A stretch of DNA of 44,590 nucleotides from assembly GCA_018065435.1 (NCBI GenBank), contig JAGHTK010000026.1:1-44590 (forward strand), given 5' to 3'. The notes beneath the pieces are model-generated. The model ran no database searches and was not told the DNA's origin. It worked only from the letters and a program-made list of their open reading frames with translations. A program made the translations under genes and the position numbers. This document shows, one piece after another, positions 17,696-27,133 of the stretch; the first letter of the stretch is position 1, and each line of letters opens with the position of its first letter. The stretch is from Candidatus Alistipes equi (GTDB lineage Bacteria; Bacteroidota; Bacteroidia; Bacteroidales; Rikenellaceae).

Positions 17696-18453
17696 TACAG
17701 GAAATGATTTCATTGGAACGGGTCTTGCCGGAGGATATATTTGGCAGGCGCTCTGCTATTTGTTCTATGACCTTAGAACACGTAGCGGAGCCTTGTGTTG
17801 ATACTTTTTTTACAGATATCTCTGTGTTGGTACTTTCGTTGATGTATATATATTTCCAGGTACGAAATTATAACTTTTTCTTGCAGACATTGTTTCGCAG
17901 TTTTCTTTTCAAGCCCGGCAAATCAAGATCGTTTACATCATCTATTCCACATCTTTCATACGTAAGACTTGCGGTGATTGTGGTGGGCATTATTCTCTCG
18001 TTGTTAATTTTTTGGGGACATAGAGATTTTTCAACTCTAAAACTTGTTGGCTATACGTATAGCGGTGATGCAGCGATATTTCTAGCTCTTGTTTTTGTGG
18101 CAATTGCCTTTATTTTGGGACATATCATTCTTATATATCTTGTCACAGCTTTTTCTACTCGACCGAAGTTTTTTTCAATAATACTTAGAATTAAGATTTT
18201 GCATGTTGCCAACTATTTTTTTGTTACAATTCCCTTGTTACTTATCATGGTTAAGGCAACCAAAGAGGCTTTTAACATAGAAATGTATACAACTTTAGGC
18301 CTTGCCGGGTTTGTAGCGGTTGTTTATTTGTTCGATATACGGAAATTATTTAGAGATAATGGAATTTCAAATCTTTATTGGTTTTTGTATCTTTGCACTT
18401 TAGAAATTTTACCCTTTTCGCTATTGTTTTATCCTGTATTAGGGGGTGATTGA
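17692..18453 (+). CDS. DUF4271 membrane protein
   Basis: A 253-residue integral membrane protein with about six hydrophobic segments. Its composition and its place directly before uroporphyrinogen-III synthase match the Bacteroidota DUF4271 family, which usually sits next to hemD. The function is unknown. The first 40 residues are soluble. It begins inside the kinase stop (ATGA overlap), and hemD starts nine bases after its end. The family call rests partly on context. Confidence 0.75.
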   Translation: MIQEMISLERVLPEDIFGRRSAICSMTLEHVAEPCVDTFFTDISVLVLSLMYIYFQVRNYNFFLQTLFRSFLFKPGKSRSFTSSIPHLSYVRLAVIVVGIILSLLIFWGHRDFSTLKLVGYTYSGDAAIFLALVFVAIAFILGHIILIYLVTAFSTRPKFFSIILRIKILHVANYFFVTIPLLLIMVKATKEAFNIEMYTTLGLAGFVAVVYLFDIRKLFRDNGISNLYWFLYLCTLEILPFSLLFYPVLGGD

Positions 18454-18462
18454 TTTGCGTTT

Positions 18463-19320
18463 ATGGCCACAACAATAAAAAAGATACTAATAGCTCAAAA
18501 GGCGCCAGCAGCCAATATAAAATCTCCGTTTGGAGAGATTGTTAAGAAATATGGTGTTCAAATAGACTACCATCCGCTTCAGCAAACGGTAGCTGTTACA
18601 CCAAAGGAATTTCGTTCACAGCATATAGACATATTGTCGTATTCTGCGGTTATATTTACATCTAAAAGTACGATTGACAGCTTCTTTATGAATTGTGAGG
18701 CTGCTCATATCACGGTACCAAATACGATGAAATATATCTGTTCAACAGAATTAATAGCGCTTTATCTACAAAAATATATTGTCTATAGAAAGCGTAAGAT
18801 TTTCTTTGCAAATGGTACGCTTCAGGGTCTTGTGGAGGAAGTAGTTCACCATAAAGAGGAGAAATTCCTTCTCACTTTAAGTGAACCTCACACACCGGAT
18901 TTATCAGAAATGCTAGATCACCTAAACGTGAACTATGATTCAATCACACTAGCCAAAACAGAAACAATGGAAATCTCACAGGAAGAGGTTCTTTCCTATG
19001 ATATGCTTCTTCTTTATACTCCATGGGATATCCGTGCTGTAAAGAAGGCTGTTGGAGACATAAATCCACTTCCGGTCATTGGAACTTTTGGAGAAAAGAC
19101 ACTCAAGGAGGCACATTCCACAGGTTTTTCTGTTATGGTGAACGCACCTAGCGTTCAAGCTCCATCAATGGCTAAGGCAGTCGAGATATTTCTTTCATCC
19201 TTAAAGACAGGAAAGCAAGTAAAGAGTGTTGAATATGTTGATCGTAGTGAAGACAAGGCCGAATTTCTTCGTCAGCAGCAGAATGCGATGAATAGAAAGA
19301 ATCATTCTTCTTCAAAATAA
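18463..19320 (+). CDS. hemD: Uroporphyrinogen-III synthase
   Basis: Closes and inverts ring D of hydroxymethylbilane to give uroporphyrinogen III in tetrapyrrole synthesis. The family is poorly conserved, but the Bacteroidales type is recognisable. It begins with a K-K-I-L-I-A-Q-K-like strand, continues with FTSKSTIDSFF, MKYICSTELIALYLQKY, YRKRKIFFANG and LLYTPWDIRAVKK, and has IGTFGEKTLKEA near residue 205. At 285 residues it is slightly long: the last 40 residues are a polar, Gln/Asn/Ser-rich tail. The gap to rnpA is three bases. Confidence 0.87.
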   Translation: MATTIKKILIAQKAPAANIKSPFGEIVKKYGVQIDYHPLQQTVAVTPKEFRSQHIDILSYSAVIFTSKSTIDSFFMNCEAAHITVPNTMKYICSTELIALYLQKYIVYRKRKIFFANGTLQGLVEEVVHHKEEKFLLTLSEPHTPDLSEMLDHLNVNYDSITLAKTETMEISQEEVLSYDMLLLYTPWDIRAVKKAVGDINPLPVIGTFGEKTLKEAHSTGFSVMVNAPSVQAPSMAKAVEIFLSSLKTGKQVKSVEYVDRSEDKAEFLRQQQNAMNRKNHSSSK

Positions 19321-19323
19321 TAT

Positions 19324-19701
19324 ATGCCTGTTGGGAAAAATACTCTCTCCAAAGACGAAATACTTCGTTCTTATGGACATATTACGCGCCTTTTTAGGGA
19401 GGGTACGGGAGGTTTTATATATCCGTTCAGGTATCTTGTCTATACTGAAATTGCTCCTGAGTTTTCATGTAAGGTTCTATTTTCAGTGCCTAAAAAATTT
19501 CATAAGCGTGCAAATAGTCGCAACCTTCTCAAGCGCCGTACAAAAGAGGCTTTTAGAACGAACAAAGCTTTGTTATGGGAAGAAGTACCAGACGTTTGCG
19601 TTGAAGTTGCATTTATATACTCCACTAAAGAAGAACTGAACTACCAGACTATAGAAAATGCGGTTAAAAAAATTATACAGTCGGTTAAAAAACGTTATTA
19701 G
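19324..19701 (+). CDS. rnpA: Ribonuclease P protein component
   Basis: The 125-residue basic protein subunit of RNase P, which trims tRNA 5' ends with the catalytic RNA. The RNR signature lies at about 61-72 ([12 protein letters not shown]), preceded by the [13 protein letters not shown] strand. The length is normal. The start is the ATG at 19324, three bases after hemD. The gene overlaps yidD by 44 bases in another frame, as is common for this gene pair. rpmH and dnaA, often nearby in other phyla, are not here. Confidence 0.93.
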   Translation: MPVGKNTLSKDEILRSYGHITRLFREGTGGFIYPFRYLVYTEIAPEFSCKVLFSVPKKFHKRANSRNLLKRRTKEAFRTNKALLWEEVPDVCVEVAFIYSTKEELNYQTIENAVKKIIQSVKKRY

Positions 19702-19918
19702 GCGTGTAAGTTCATTTCCGTTTTTGTTACTGATACGTTTCTATAGAATTTGTATCTCTCCAGTCTTTCCGCCTTCATGCCGTTATACTCCGACATGTTC
19801 GAAATATGCCATGGAAGCTATCGAAAAGTATGGAATTATTAAAGGAGGATTTCTTACATTGAAGCGCCTTTTGAGGTGCCATCCATGGGGAGGAAGTGGT
19901 TATGATCCTGTACCATAA
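19658..19918 (+). CDS. yidD: Membrane protein insertion efficiency factor YidD
   Basis: An 86-residue small amphipathic protein of the YidD family, thought to assist YidC-dependent membrane insertion. Conserved features are [26 protein letters not shown] with its cysteines, the [12 protein letters not shown] tail and a cysteine in LLRCHPW. The start at 19658 lies within rnpA; the 44-base overlap implies coupled translation. A strong hairpin terminator follows six bases after the stop. Confidence 0.93.
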   Translation: MRLKKLYSRLKNVIRRVSSFPFLLLIRFYRICISPVFPPSCRYTPTCSKYAMEAIEKYGIIKGGFLTLKRLLRCHPWGGSGYDPVP

Positions 19919-19923
19919 AAAAA

Positions 19924-19945
19924 GTTCCGCAGATTTCTGCGGAAC
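19924..19945. terminator. Bidirectional terminator between yidD and the OmpA/TPR gene
   Basis: A perfect ten-base-pair stem (GTTCCGCAGA with TCTGCGGAAC) and a two-base loop. An A-run on the left gives a T-run for minus-strand transcripts; AATTTATTT follows on the + side. It lies between two convergent genes. Confidence 0.9.
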
Positions 19946-19967
19946 AATTTATTTAGTTACAGGCAAA

Positions 19968-21716
19968 CTATCTAGTAACGTTTACAGATTTTGCAATGTT
20001 TTCTAGATTAATATCGTTCTGAGCCTTTTGTGCCAATGAAGGATTCATGTTGATTGCGCTTTGAAGTTTAGCCTTAGCCTCTGCAATGTTACCTTCCTTG
20101 TTTGCAATAACTGCACGCAGATACTCAGCATCAGCTCCGTCAACATTTGCAAGGCTTCTCTTGGCCTCTGCATACTTGCCCTGCTGAACTTGTACAAGAG
20201 CAGCATTGTATCCCTTTAGAGATTTTTCAGCTTCTGTGTATTTGCCTTCAGAGGCAGCCATTAAAGCTTTTGTCTCATTATCGGCTACCGATGCATATTC
20301 TTTTGCTTTTTCAGTTTCACCATTTGCAAGAGCAAGAAGAGCGTAGTTTGTATTTACCTCCTGAGACTTTAGACCTTTGCTTGCTGCAAGATCCAAAGCG
20401 GTCTTTGCATTTGCCAAATCACCCTGCTTTGCATAGATAACTGCAAGATTGTTGTATGCTCGAGCATCCTGATACTTGTCACATGCTACTTTCAAAGCCT
20501 TTTCTGCAAGTTCTGGCTTAACTTCTGCCATATGTAACAGTTCTTCGCAAGTAAGCTCATTGCCTTTTCCTGCTTCAATAAGTTTTGCCATTTCAGCATC
20601 TGTCTTACCTGTAATGTCATTGCTGTTTACCACCTGAGCACGACGAAGTTTAGGTAGGATTTCAGTTGTAAGGGTCTTGTATACGGCTGAAAGGTTCTTG
20701 ATTTCCTTTTCGCGCTCCTGTGAAGAAGAATACATCTGAAGAACCTGAAGAATGATATCCTTATCTTCAATGTTAGATTCAGCTACAGCCTCACGGAAAC
20801 CATCCCAGTCTTCGCCATAAGCAGCAACGTCAACCTTGATGCCGGTATTGCCGAGGAACTTATCCAAAGCTTTGCTTCCGCTCTTGCTTCTCTTCTGTGA
20901 TAGGTCATCGTTCTTCTTTTCAGGACCATCAGGAGAAGCATAACCATTTACATATATAGACTGGCGTGAATTTACATTTGCAATGTTCTGGTCGATGTAC
21001 TGCTTCAAAAGCTGAAGTTCGTTTGAGGTCATCGCCTTCTTGTCAACGTTTGCAGAATTGATTTTGTAAACGATATCTGCCTTTACAACTTCTGTAAGAA
21101 TGTTCTTGTAGTTGTTTGTGCATTCTTTCATTGCCAAAGTGTAGTTCAAATCTTTCTGAAGTGTGTTTACACCAACAGCAATTGTGCGACCACAATCATT
21201 TAGAAGACCATTTGCAACAGCACCTCCACCGGTGATGATTGCATTCTGTGATTCAGACAACACTTCTCCAGTATTTGCATTGACCATTGTATAAGTCTTG
21301 CACTTTCCGCTCTTGCACTTAATCTCAACCAAAAGCTTAAGTGTACATTTCTGCATCTGAGGGATGTATTTGAATGTAACAGTGCGGTCAACTTGCAATT
21401 TTTCACCACTCTTTACAACAATACCATTGTCAACAACCTTTTCTCCCTGAAGAACGATGCTTTCACCCTTAACGTAACCATCTTCATAAAAAATGGTAGG
21501 AGTTACACGTACAGATGCGTTCTTGTCAAAGTAATTTTCTGGTACTGTTGCTGAAATATTGGCGGTAATAATTCCATTATTCAGTTCCAAAACTTCAGGA
21601 GAGCATGCAAGTTGTATGGCATCATGAGTCTTTGCCATTTTCTTAAAGCAGTTGCAACTACTGAAAACCAGAGCCGAGCATAACACGGCAACTGTGAGTT
21701 TGATTAAATGTCTCAT
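19968..21716 (-). CDS. OmpA-like and TPR-domain lipoprotein
   Basis: A 582-residue envelope protein. The N-terminus is a lipoprotein signal with the lipid-modified cysteine at about C21 (VFSSCNC). A beta-rich region follows. Residues about 205-300 resemble the OmpA C-terminal peptidoglycan-binding fold (ending YVNGYASPDGPEKKNDDLSQKRS). Residues about 390-575 form Ala-rich TPR-like repeats (NNLAVIYAKQGDLANAKTALDLA, NYALLALANGETEKAKEYA). It probably anchors the outer membrane to peptidoglycan or assembles complexes. It has its own canonical promoter and a strong terminator, suggesting a well-expressed single-gene unit. Confidence 0.85.
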   Translation of the reverse strand: MRHLIKLTVAVLCSALVFSSCNCFKKMAKTHDAIQLACSPEVLELNNGIITANISATVPENYFDKNASVRVTPTIFYEDGYVKGESIVLQGEKVVDNGIVVKSGEKLQVDRTVTFKYIPQMQKCTLKLLVEIKCKSGKCKTYTMVNANTGEVLSESQNAIITGGGAVANGLLNDCGRTIAVGVNTLQKDLNYTLAMKECTNNYKNILTEVVKADIVYKINSANVDKKAMTSNELQLLKQYIDQNIANVNSRQSIYVNGYASPDGPEKKNDDLSQKRSKSGSKALDKFLGNTGIKVDVAAYGEDWDGFREAVAESNIEDKDIILQVLQMYSSSQEREKEIKNLSAVYKTLTTEILPKLRRAQVVNSNDITGKTDAEMAKLIEAGKGNELTCEELLHMAEVKPELAEKALKVACDKYQDARAYNNLAVIYAKQGDLANAKTALDLAASKGLKSQEVNTNYALLALANGETEKAKEYASVADNETKALMAASEGKYTEAEKSLKGYNAALVQVQQGKYAEAKRSLANVDGADAEYLRAVIANKEGNIAEAKAKLQSAINMNPSLAQKAQNDINLENIAKSVNVTR

Positions 21717-21751
21717 TGATATAAATGTTTTGTTAAATTTTCAATATTATA

Positions 21752-21780
21752 CAAATGTAAAAAAAATTTGTTCTTACAAA
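21752..21780 (-). promoter_or_regulatory. Bacteroidales-type promoter for the OmpA/TPR gene
   Basis: On the minus strand, TTTG (21780-21777), a 17-base spacer, then TACATTTG (21759-21752). Both elements fit the consensus. The start would lie near 21747, about 30 bases before the ATG. Confidence 0.68.
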
Positions 21781-21817
21781 ATGAATAAAATTAGGAAAAG
21801 GCACGGCTGTTTGCATA

Positions 21818-23035
21818 TTAATGCTTATAATGCTTCAAAAGGCAGGAATCTCCGTATGAAAGAAAGCGGTATCCACTTTGCAGAGCATGGTCGTAGACCT
21901 TTTTCCAGTCTCCATCCAAAAATGCAGAAACTAGCAATAGTAGTGTTGATTTCGGCTGGTGGAAATTTGTAATTATGTTGTCTACGACGCGAAAATGAAA
22001 CTTTAGAGGAGTAATCATTATCTGCGTGGAAAATCGTATTCGAGAAAGGTCTTTCTTTTGCATGTAGTTCATCAAATCATCAAGCGTGTCATCAAGCGTG
22101 TAGGATGATGGTATGTCATAAGGCTCCCACTGAGAAATAGCAATCTCGTTTTTGGGTGATGCGTTTTGATGAATTCTGAATGCAAGAGCAGGCAGGGATT
22201 CCAGCGTACGAACGGATGTTGTTCCTACGGCAATAATTCGGCCTTTTTTCTCTTTGATGAGGCGTAGTGTGTCAAAAGAAATTTCCGCATGTTCCGTATG
22301 CATAACATGTCGTGCTGCGTTCTCATCCTTGACTGGTAAAAATGTTCCGGCCCCAACATGAAGCGTTACATAACCTAGAGTATGTCCCATACTCTCAAGA
22401 CTTCCCAAAAGCTCTTCGGTAAAATGCAGACCTGCAGTTGGTGCTGCTACGGAGCCTTCTATACGAGAGTATACAGTTTGATAGCGTGTATTGTCAATTT
22501 CCTGACTTTCACGATTTAGATATGGTGGTATGGGAATACGGCCCAAATGCTCCAATAACATTCCGAAACAAAGCGGAGCATCCCACATAAAGCGGACAAT
22601 TTGTTCTCGCTCCCCACGCTTGGTGATGCTGGCCCGAAGAGAGTACGTTGTTTCATTAAGAGGAAATTGAATGAATACTTCGCCCTCTTTCCACCTTTTG
22701 AGGTTGCCTACAATGCATGACCACTCAGCCTCTTTTTCCTTAGCAAGAGCCCTTTCATAATCGGAAGGATTGTGAGGCTCTAGGCAGAAAACTTCAATTC
22801 TTGCACCGGTATCTTTGTGCATAATAAGACGAGCTCTAATTACTTTCGTATTGTTGAACACGAATAGGGAATCAGGCTCTATTTCTCGTGTAAGGTTTCT
22901 AAACTGAGAATCGCGAATTGTGCCGTTTTCGTATATAAGAAGTTTTGACGAGTCCCTTCTTTCCAGTGGGTACTTCGCAATCTTCTCGTCGTCGAGTGGG
23001 TAGTCGAATTCTGAAATATTTATCTCACGTTCCAT
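21818..23035 (-). CDS. queA: S-adenosylmethionine:tRNA ribosyltransferase-isomerase
   Basis: Adds the epoxycyclopentanediol precursor to preQ1-modified tRNA in queuosine synthesis, using the ribosyl group of SAM. The 405-residue protein has the family hallmarks FDYPLDDEKIAKYPL at the N-terminus, FNNTKVIRARL, GRIPIPPYL, YQTVYSR, the GSVAAPTAGLHFT motif, HVGAGTF, VGTTSVRTLES and NFHQPKSTLLLLVSAF. The ATG at 23035 gives the usual start; the open frame to 23083 runs back through a terminator hairpin and is not homologous. That hairpin's U-tract ends two bases before the ATG, so expression must come from readthrough out of tpiA or from a promoter I cannot see. Confidence 0.94.
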   Translation of the reverse strand: MEREINISEFDYPLDDEKIAKYPLERRDSSKLLIYENGTIRDSQFRNLTREIEPDSLFVFNNTKVIRARLIMHKDTGARIEVFCLEPHNPSDYERALAKEKEAEWSCIVGNLKRWKEGEVFIQFPLNETTYSLRASITKRGEREQIVRFMWDAPLCFGMLLEHLGRIPIPPYLNRESQEIDNTRYQTVYSRIEGSVAAPTAGLHFTEELLGSLESMGHTLGYVTLHVGAGTFLPVKDENAARHVMHTEHAEISFDTLRLIKEKKGRIIAVGTTSVRTLESLPALAFRIHQNASPKNEIAISQWEPYDIPSSYTLDDTLDDLMNYMQKKDLSRIRFSTQIMITPLKFHFRVVDNIITNFHQPKSTLLLLVSAFLDGDWKKVYDHALQSGYRFLSYGDSCLLKHYKH

Positions 23036-23037
23036 AG

Positions 23038-23082
23038 AAAAAAAAGGAAGAGGGCCCTCACCATACGTGGTTCCCTCTTCCA
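23038..23082 (-). terminator. Strong terminator/attenuator-like hairpin between tpiA and queA
   Basis: A nine-base-pair perfect stem (arms 23074-23082 and 23047-23055) encloses an 18-base loop region that can itself fold (ACCA with TGGT). Nine uridines follow on the minus strand (23046-23038). GAGGG occurs twice on the minus strand 5' of the single CCCTC arm, so an alternative pairing is possible. It lies 13 bases past the tpiA stop and two bases before the queA ATG. Confidence 0.85.
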
Positions 23083-23095
23083 AGATTATAAGTTT

Positions 23096-23854
23096 TTACT
23101 TTAAAAAACCTTTTCCGATAGCAAGGAAATCCTCAGCTTTTAAGGCTGCACCACCAATCAAACCACCATCTACATCTTCCTTTGCAAAGATTTCGGCTGC
23201 GTTTGAAGGCTTGCATGAACCACCATAAAGAATAGGGCACTGCTCAGCTGCCTTGCCGAACTTTTCAGCAAGAACCTTGCGGATGAATGCGTGAATCTCC
23301 TGAGCCTGGTCTGCAGTTGCTGTTTTGCCAGTTCCAATAGCCCAAACAGGTTCATAAGCAATGATGAGGTTTTCGAACTGTTCCTCGGAAAGATTATAAA
23401 CAACCTCTTCAATCTGAGCCTTTACAACATCGAAATGCTTTCCTGCTTCACGCTCTGCAAGGTTTTCACCGACACAGTAGATTGGAGTAAGGCCGTTTGC
23501 AAAAGCCTGTTCCATCTTCTTATTGAGTGTTTCGGATACTTCACCATAATACTGACGTCTTTCAGAGTGACCTAAAATAACGTATTTGCAACCGATTGCC
23601 TTAATCATCTGAGCGGCAACCTCACCTGTATATGCACCTTTTGCCTCTGCAGCACAGTTCTGTGCTCCTAGTTCGATATCTGAATCCTTAAGTGCAGCTG
23701 CCACTTCAGAGAGATGTGTAAAAGGAGGGCAAACTATGAAATTAACACAAGAGCAAACTTCATTTCTGTTAGCTTTGATATTCTTGGCCAGGGTAACACC
23801 CTCTTCTGGAAGTGTATTCATTTTCCAGTTTCCAGCTACGATTTTCTTTCTCAT
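23096..23854 (-). CDS. tpiA: Triosephosphate isomerase
   Basis: Interconverts glyceraldehyde 3-phosphate and dihydroxyacetone phosphate. The 252-residue protein has the N-terminal GNWKMN with the active-site lysine, VILGHSERR with the electrophilic histidine, the [14 protein letters not shown] loop with the catalytic glutamate, and YGGSCKPSN and [10 protein letters not shown] phosphate-binding motifs. The ATG at 23854 matches the family; an extended frame to 23956 overlaps lysS and is not homologous. It lies 19 bases downstream of lysS. Confidence 0.97.
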   Translation of the reverse strand: MRKKIVAGNWKMNTLPEEGVTLAKNIKANRNEVCSCVNFIVCPPFTHLSEVAAALKDSDIELGAQNCAAEAKGAYTGEVAAQMIKAIGCKYVILGHSERRQYYGEVSETLNKKMEQAFANGLTPIYCVGENLAEREAGKHFDVVKAQIEEVVYNLSEEQFENLIIAYEPVWAIGTGKTATADQAQEIHAFIRKVLAEKFGKAAEQCPILYGGSCKPSNAAEIFAKEDVDGGLIGGAALKAEDFLAIGKGFLK

Positions 23855-23873
23855 ATCATTGAATTTTAATTTG

Positions 23874-25589
23874 TTATTCACACCATTTTTTAACGTCGTC
23901 CATTGAAGGATTCTTAAGTCCAAGCTTCTGTTTCTTGTTGTATCCGCACAAATCATTGAAGAATTTGCCAGCAGATAGTTTTTTAAGTGATTCTACGGTA
24001 ATGTAACCCATTTTCTGGATAACCTCGACCCAAGGTTCAGGTATACCAATTTCTGTATATTTTTCTACGGAATCAATCGTAGGTTTCTTTTCAGGACGCA
24101 TCGTTGGGAAGAAAAGCACGTCTTGTATGGATGTCTGACCTGTCATAAACATCGTTAGGCGGTCGATTCCCATTCCCATTCCTGAACAGTTAGGCATACC
24201 ATATTCCAAAGCACGTACGAAGTCCATGTCGATAAACATCGCTTCATCGTCTCCTCTTTCAGAAAGACGAAGTTGCTCCTGGAAACGCTCCTTTTGGTCA
24301 ATCGGATCGTTCAACTCGGAATAGGCATTACAAAGTTCCTTGCCGGCAACGAAGAGCTCGAAGCGTTCTGTAAGGTCTGCATTATCCCTGTGACGTTTGC
24401 ATAGAGGTGACATTTCGATAGGATAATCACATACGAATGTTGGCTGCACAAGATCCGGTTCGCAGTACTGTCCAAAGATTGCATCAATGAGTTTACCCTT
24501 GCCCATTGTTTGGTCGACCTCGACGCCAAGTTTGAGGCAAGCTGCACGCAGCTCCTCTTCGCTCTGACCTGTAATGTCATATCCGGTTTTCTCCCGAATA
24601 GCATCGGTCATTGTTACACGACGGAATGGTGCTTTGAATGATATCTTTTGTGAATCAATTTCAACATCAGTTGTTCCATTGACGTTAAGCGCAATTTTCT
24701 CGAGCATGTTTTCAGTGAACTCCATCATCCAACGGTAGTCCTTGTATGCAATATATATTTCCATACAAGTGAATTCCGGATTATGAGTTCTGTCCATTCC
24801 CTCGTTGCGGAAATTCTTTCCGAATTCATATACTCCATCGAAACCACCCACAATAAGACGCTTGAGATACAATTCCGTTGCGATACGCATGTAGAAATCA
24901 ATATCTAGGGCATTGTGGTGTGTAATGAAAGGTCTAGCGGATGCTCCTCCTGGAATTGGCTGCAAAATAGGCGTCTCAACCTCCAAACATCCCTTGGAAT
25001 TGAAGTATTCGCGCATTGTTGCAATAATTTTTGCCCTTTTCTGAAAGACTTCCTTCACTTTCGGATTAACCACCAAATCTACGTAGCGTTGGCGATAACG
25101 TACTTCCGGATCCGTTAGAGCATCAAATACCTGTCCATCCTTTTCCTTTACAATAGGGAGTGGTCGAATCGATTTCGAGAGAACCGTAAACTTACGGCAG
25201 TGAACGGAAAGTTCACCTGTGTTTGTGCGGAAAACAAAACCTTCTACGCCTATGAAATCTCCGATGTCAAGAAGTTTCTTGAATACGGTATTGTATAGGG
25301 TTGGATCTGTTTCGGGACATACATCATCTCTTCTGATATAAACTTGTATCCTACCTGCGGCATCCTGCAGTTCAAAAAATGCAGCGGAGCCCATGATGCG
25401 CCGACTCATTATTCTTCCGGCTATTGATATCTCCGAGAATTGTTCTGGATTGTTGTCATAACCTGCAACGATGTCTTGTGTTGAGTGAGTAACATCATAT
25501 TTTTGTGCAGGGTAAGGATTGATTCCGAGTTCACGCAGAGATTGCATTGATTGTCGTCTTTGAATCTCCTGTTCGCTAAGTTGTTCCAT
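23874..25589 (-). CDS. lysS: Lysyl-tRNA synthetase, class II
   Basis: Charges tRNA-Lys. The 571 residues contain an N-terminal OB-fold anticodon-binding domain (about 55-150), the class II core with motif 2 around [20 protein letters not shown] and motif 3 around [12 protein letters not shown], and a C-terminal extension of about 70 residues. The extension ([28 protein letters not shown]) is absent from E. coli LysS but, as I recall, present in many Bacteroidota. It probably leads a unit with tpiA and, through a terminator, queA. A minus-strand TAAATTTG box lies about 29 bases upstream of the ATG. Confidence 0.96.
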   Translation of the reverse strand: MEQLSEQEIQRRQSMQSLRELGINPYPAQKYDVTHSTQDIVAGYDNNPEQFSEISIAGRIMSRRIMGSAAFFELQDAAGRIQVYIRRDDVCPETDPTLYNTVFKKLLDIGDFIGVEGFVFRTNTGELSVHCRKFTVLSKSIRPLPIVKEKDGQVFDALTDPEVRYRQRYVDLVVNPKVKEVFQKRAKIIATMREYFNSKGCLEVETPILQPIPGGASARPFITHHNALDIDFYMRIATELYLKRLIVGGFDGVYEFGKNFRNEGMDRTHNPEFTCMEIYIAYKDYRWMMEFTENMLEKIALNVNGTTDVEIDSQKISFKAPFRRVTMTDAIREKTGYDITGQSEEELRAACLKLGVEVDQTMGKGKLIDAIFGQYCEPDLVQPTFVCDYPIEMSPLCKRHRDNADLTERFELFVAGKELCNAYSELNDPIDQKERFQEQLRLSERGDDEAMFIDMDFVRALEYGMPNCSGMGMGIDRLTMFMTGQTSIQDVLFFPTMRPEKKPTIDSVEKYTEIGIPEPWVEVIQKMGYITVESLKKLSAGKFFNDLCGYNKKQKLGLKNPSMDDVKKWCE

Positions 25590-25617
25590 TTAAGTATCTT
25601 TCTTTTTTTTACGCGTG

Positions 25618-25625
25618 CAAATTTA
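25618..25625 (-). promoter_or_regulatory. Candidate -7 box for lysS
   Basis: Reads TAAATTTG on the minus strand and would give a leader of about 25 bases before the lysS ATG. No TTTG lies at the proper distance, so it is a half-site only. Confidence 0.4.
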
Positions 25626-25663
25626 ATTAAAATCCTGTCACGCAGTGTTTATATTTCTAATTT

Positions 25664-26254
25664 CTACTTTTTTTCGCAACGATCTATTGTTTTTAGCCAC
25701 ATTCTAAATAGAATATACATAAACGTTGCTGCAGTACAGCCCATCAAAATTCCCAAAAAGAGATCCTTTGGATAGTGACAGGCAAGATATATGCGGGAGT
25801 AGCATACTATTAGAAGCATCGCAATGCCTATCCACGTAACCCACTTTTTTTTCAGCGTTGCGGAAGATAAGAATACAAATGAAGAGATAGTTGCCGCATG
25901 TGCCGACACGGTACCATAGAGCCCATGCCGAAAGGATGGAACGTGGGCAAGATCCCTAATTTCGGGTGTAAACATAGGTCTAAGTCTTGCAGGAAAACTA
26001 GCCCAAAGGTCTTTTAGAAGTCCTGTGTGCTTGAAAATTCCGCAGAAAAGATCCGCAAGCCCCATAGCAAGCGCCGTGCAGATTAGAAATGCAATGGTCT
26101 TTCTCCATCCGAAAGTTTTGTAAGCTTGCCACAAGACAAGTGCATAGATGGGAATCCATACGACCGCTCCCGAGAGAACAGACATAATTTTATCCACTAT
26201 CTCCCCGCCATTGAAATTTAGGGCCAAGAATATTCGTTCGTCAAAAGAGAACAT
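25664..26254 (-). CDS. PAP2-family membrane phosphatase
   Basis: A 196-residue integral membrane phosphatase with about five to six hydrophobic segments. The three PAP2 signatures are present: a lysine-to-RP motif ending ARLRP near residue 90, a central SAH (in GTVSAHAATISS) in place of the common SGH, and SRIYLACHYPKD near 160 with the catalytic histidine. Likely substrates are lipid phosphates such as undecaprenyl diphosphate or phosphatidate derivatives; sequence cannot decide. It starts immediately after the YugP-type gene ends and precedes lysS by 74 bases. Confidence 0.87.
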   Translation of the reverse strand: MFSFDERIFLALNFNGGEIVDKIMSVLSGAVVWIPIYALVLWQAYKTFGWRKTIAFLICTALAMGLADLFCGIFKHTGLLKDLWASFPARLRPMFTPEIRDLAHVPSFRHGLYGTVSAHAATISSFVFLSSATLKKKWVTWIGIAMLLIVCYSRIYLACHYPKDLFLGILMGCTAATFMYILFRMWLKTIDRCEKK

Positions 26255-27001
26255 CTAATTGCGTCGGTTGTTTACTAGGGTAAAATAGTAAAGTAGTGTT
26301 GCAATGGCCGAAAGAGCAGCAACCACATATGTTCGCGCCGCCCATTTAAGAGCAATTTCCGCACCCTCGGCCTCTTCATCGCGCAGTATTCTAGAACTTT
26401 CAAGCCAATCAAGAGCTCTGTTCGATGCATCATACTCCACCGGAAGGGTAACCAGCGAAAATACGGCAGACATCGCAATCATACCAAGACCAATCCAGCA
26501 TATAATCTGGCTTGAGGTGGATGCTGTCATTACAAGACCAATCATTATTACAAAGAAGGCCGCTCTTGATGAGAAGTTCACAATCGGGACAAGGGCACTA
26601 CGAAGGCGTAGTGGGGCATAACCTTCAGCATGTTGTATTGCATGGCCACATTCGTGGCATGCAACAGCCAGTGCTGCGACAGAATTGGATGAATAGACTC
26701 CATCAGAAAGGTTAATGGTCATTGTCTGAGGATTGAAATGGTCGGTCAACTCACCGCTTATGTGTGTGATTTTGACATTTGTTATTCTATGTGCCTGAAG
26801 CATTCGTTCGGCGGCTTGTGCTCCTGTCATATATCCCGGAGCAGGTACCTTGGAATATTTAGCGAATACATTTTTGAGTTTTGCCTGGACAATGAATCCT
26901 ATTATTCCTACTGCAATGATGAGAAAGAAGGCTTCACTTGTTGTCAGATTGGACATAGCTCCACTATTCTCGGAATAGGTTGTAAAAAGTGTTGTCAGCA
27001 T
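26255..27001 (-). CDS. YugP-type neutral zinc metallopeptidase
   Basis: A 248-residue membrane-bound peptidase of the YugP family (DUF/peptidase_M48-like relatives). The zinc motif HECGH is at 116-120, preceded by an N-terminal membrane segment (about 22-40). Two to three further segments follow (about 145-185 and the C-terminus), with VEYDASNRALDWL near 190 as another family motif. The start at 27001 is preferred over 27037 because a TATTTTTG box at 27025-27032 would lie inside the longer version. The PAP2 gene follows without a gap. Confidence 0.88.
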   Translation of the reverse strand: MLTTLFTTYSENSGAMSNLTTSEAFFLIIAVGIIGFIVQAKLKNVFAKYSKVPAPGYMTGAQAAERMLQAHRITNVKITHISGELTDHFNPQTMTINLSDGVYSSNSVAALAVACHECGHAIQHAEGYAPLRLRSALVPIVNFSSRAAFFVIMIGLVMTASTSSQIICWIGLGMIAMSAVFSLVTLPVEYDASNRALDWLESSRILRDEEAEGAEIALKWAARTYVVAALSAIATLLYYFTLVNNRRN

Positions 27002-27024
27002 AATTTTTCTTATTTTATCAAATG

Positions 27025-27032
27025 CAAAAATA
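27025..27032 (-). promoter_or_regulatory. Candidate -7 box for the YugP-type gene
   Basis: Reads TATTTTTG on the minus strand, putting transcription start about 20 bases before the ATG at 27001. The nearest upstream TTTG is only 12 bases away, shorter than usual. Confidence 0.38.
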
Positions 27033-27101
27033 GTCATTTTCTCACAAAGTCAGTTCTTTTGCCTCAGGAATACGTTTTGCTTCTTTGCTCTAAAGAAGAA
27101 C

Positions 27102-27133
27102 TTTGCAAATTGCTGATAGTTTGCTTATTTTTG
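27102..27133 (+). promoter_or_regulatory. Bacteroidales-type promoter for the peptide-lipoprotein unit
   Basis: TTTG at 27102-27105, a 20-base spacer, then TATTTTTG at 27126-27133: an excellent match to the consensus. Transcription would begin near 27140, leaving a leader of about 78 bases before the 42-residue peptide gene. Confidence 0.7.

Noticed and set aside
23036-23095. preQ1 riboswitch upstream of queA
   Set aside because: The hairpin lacks the small C-rich-loop and A-rich-tail pattern of preQ1-I, and it begins only 13 bases after the tpiA stop. It reads as a terminator; regulation remains only a possibility.
25664-27001. PAP2 phosphatase and YugP peptidase as a defence or mobile module
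   Set aside because: Both are common chromosomal families abutting lysS; no mobile-element features or composition shift were noticed.
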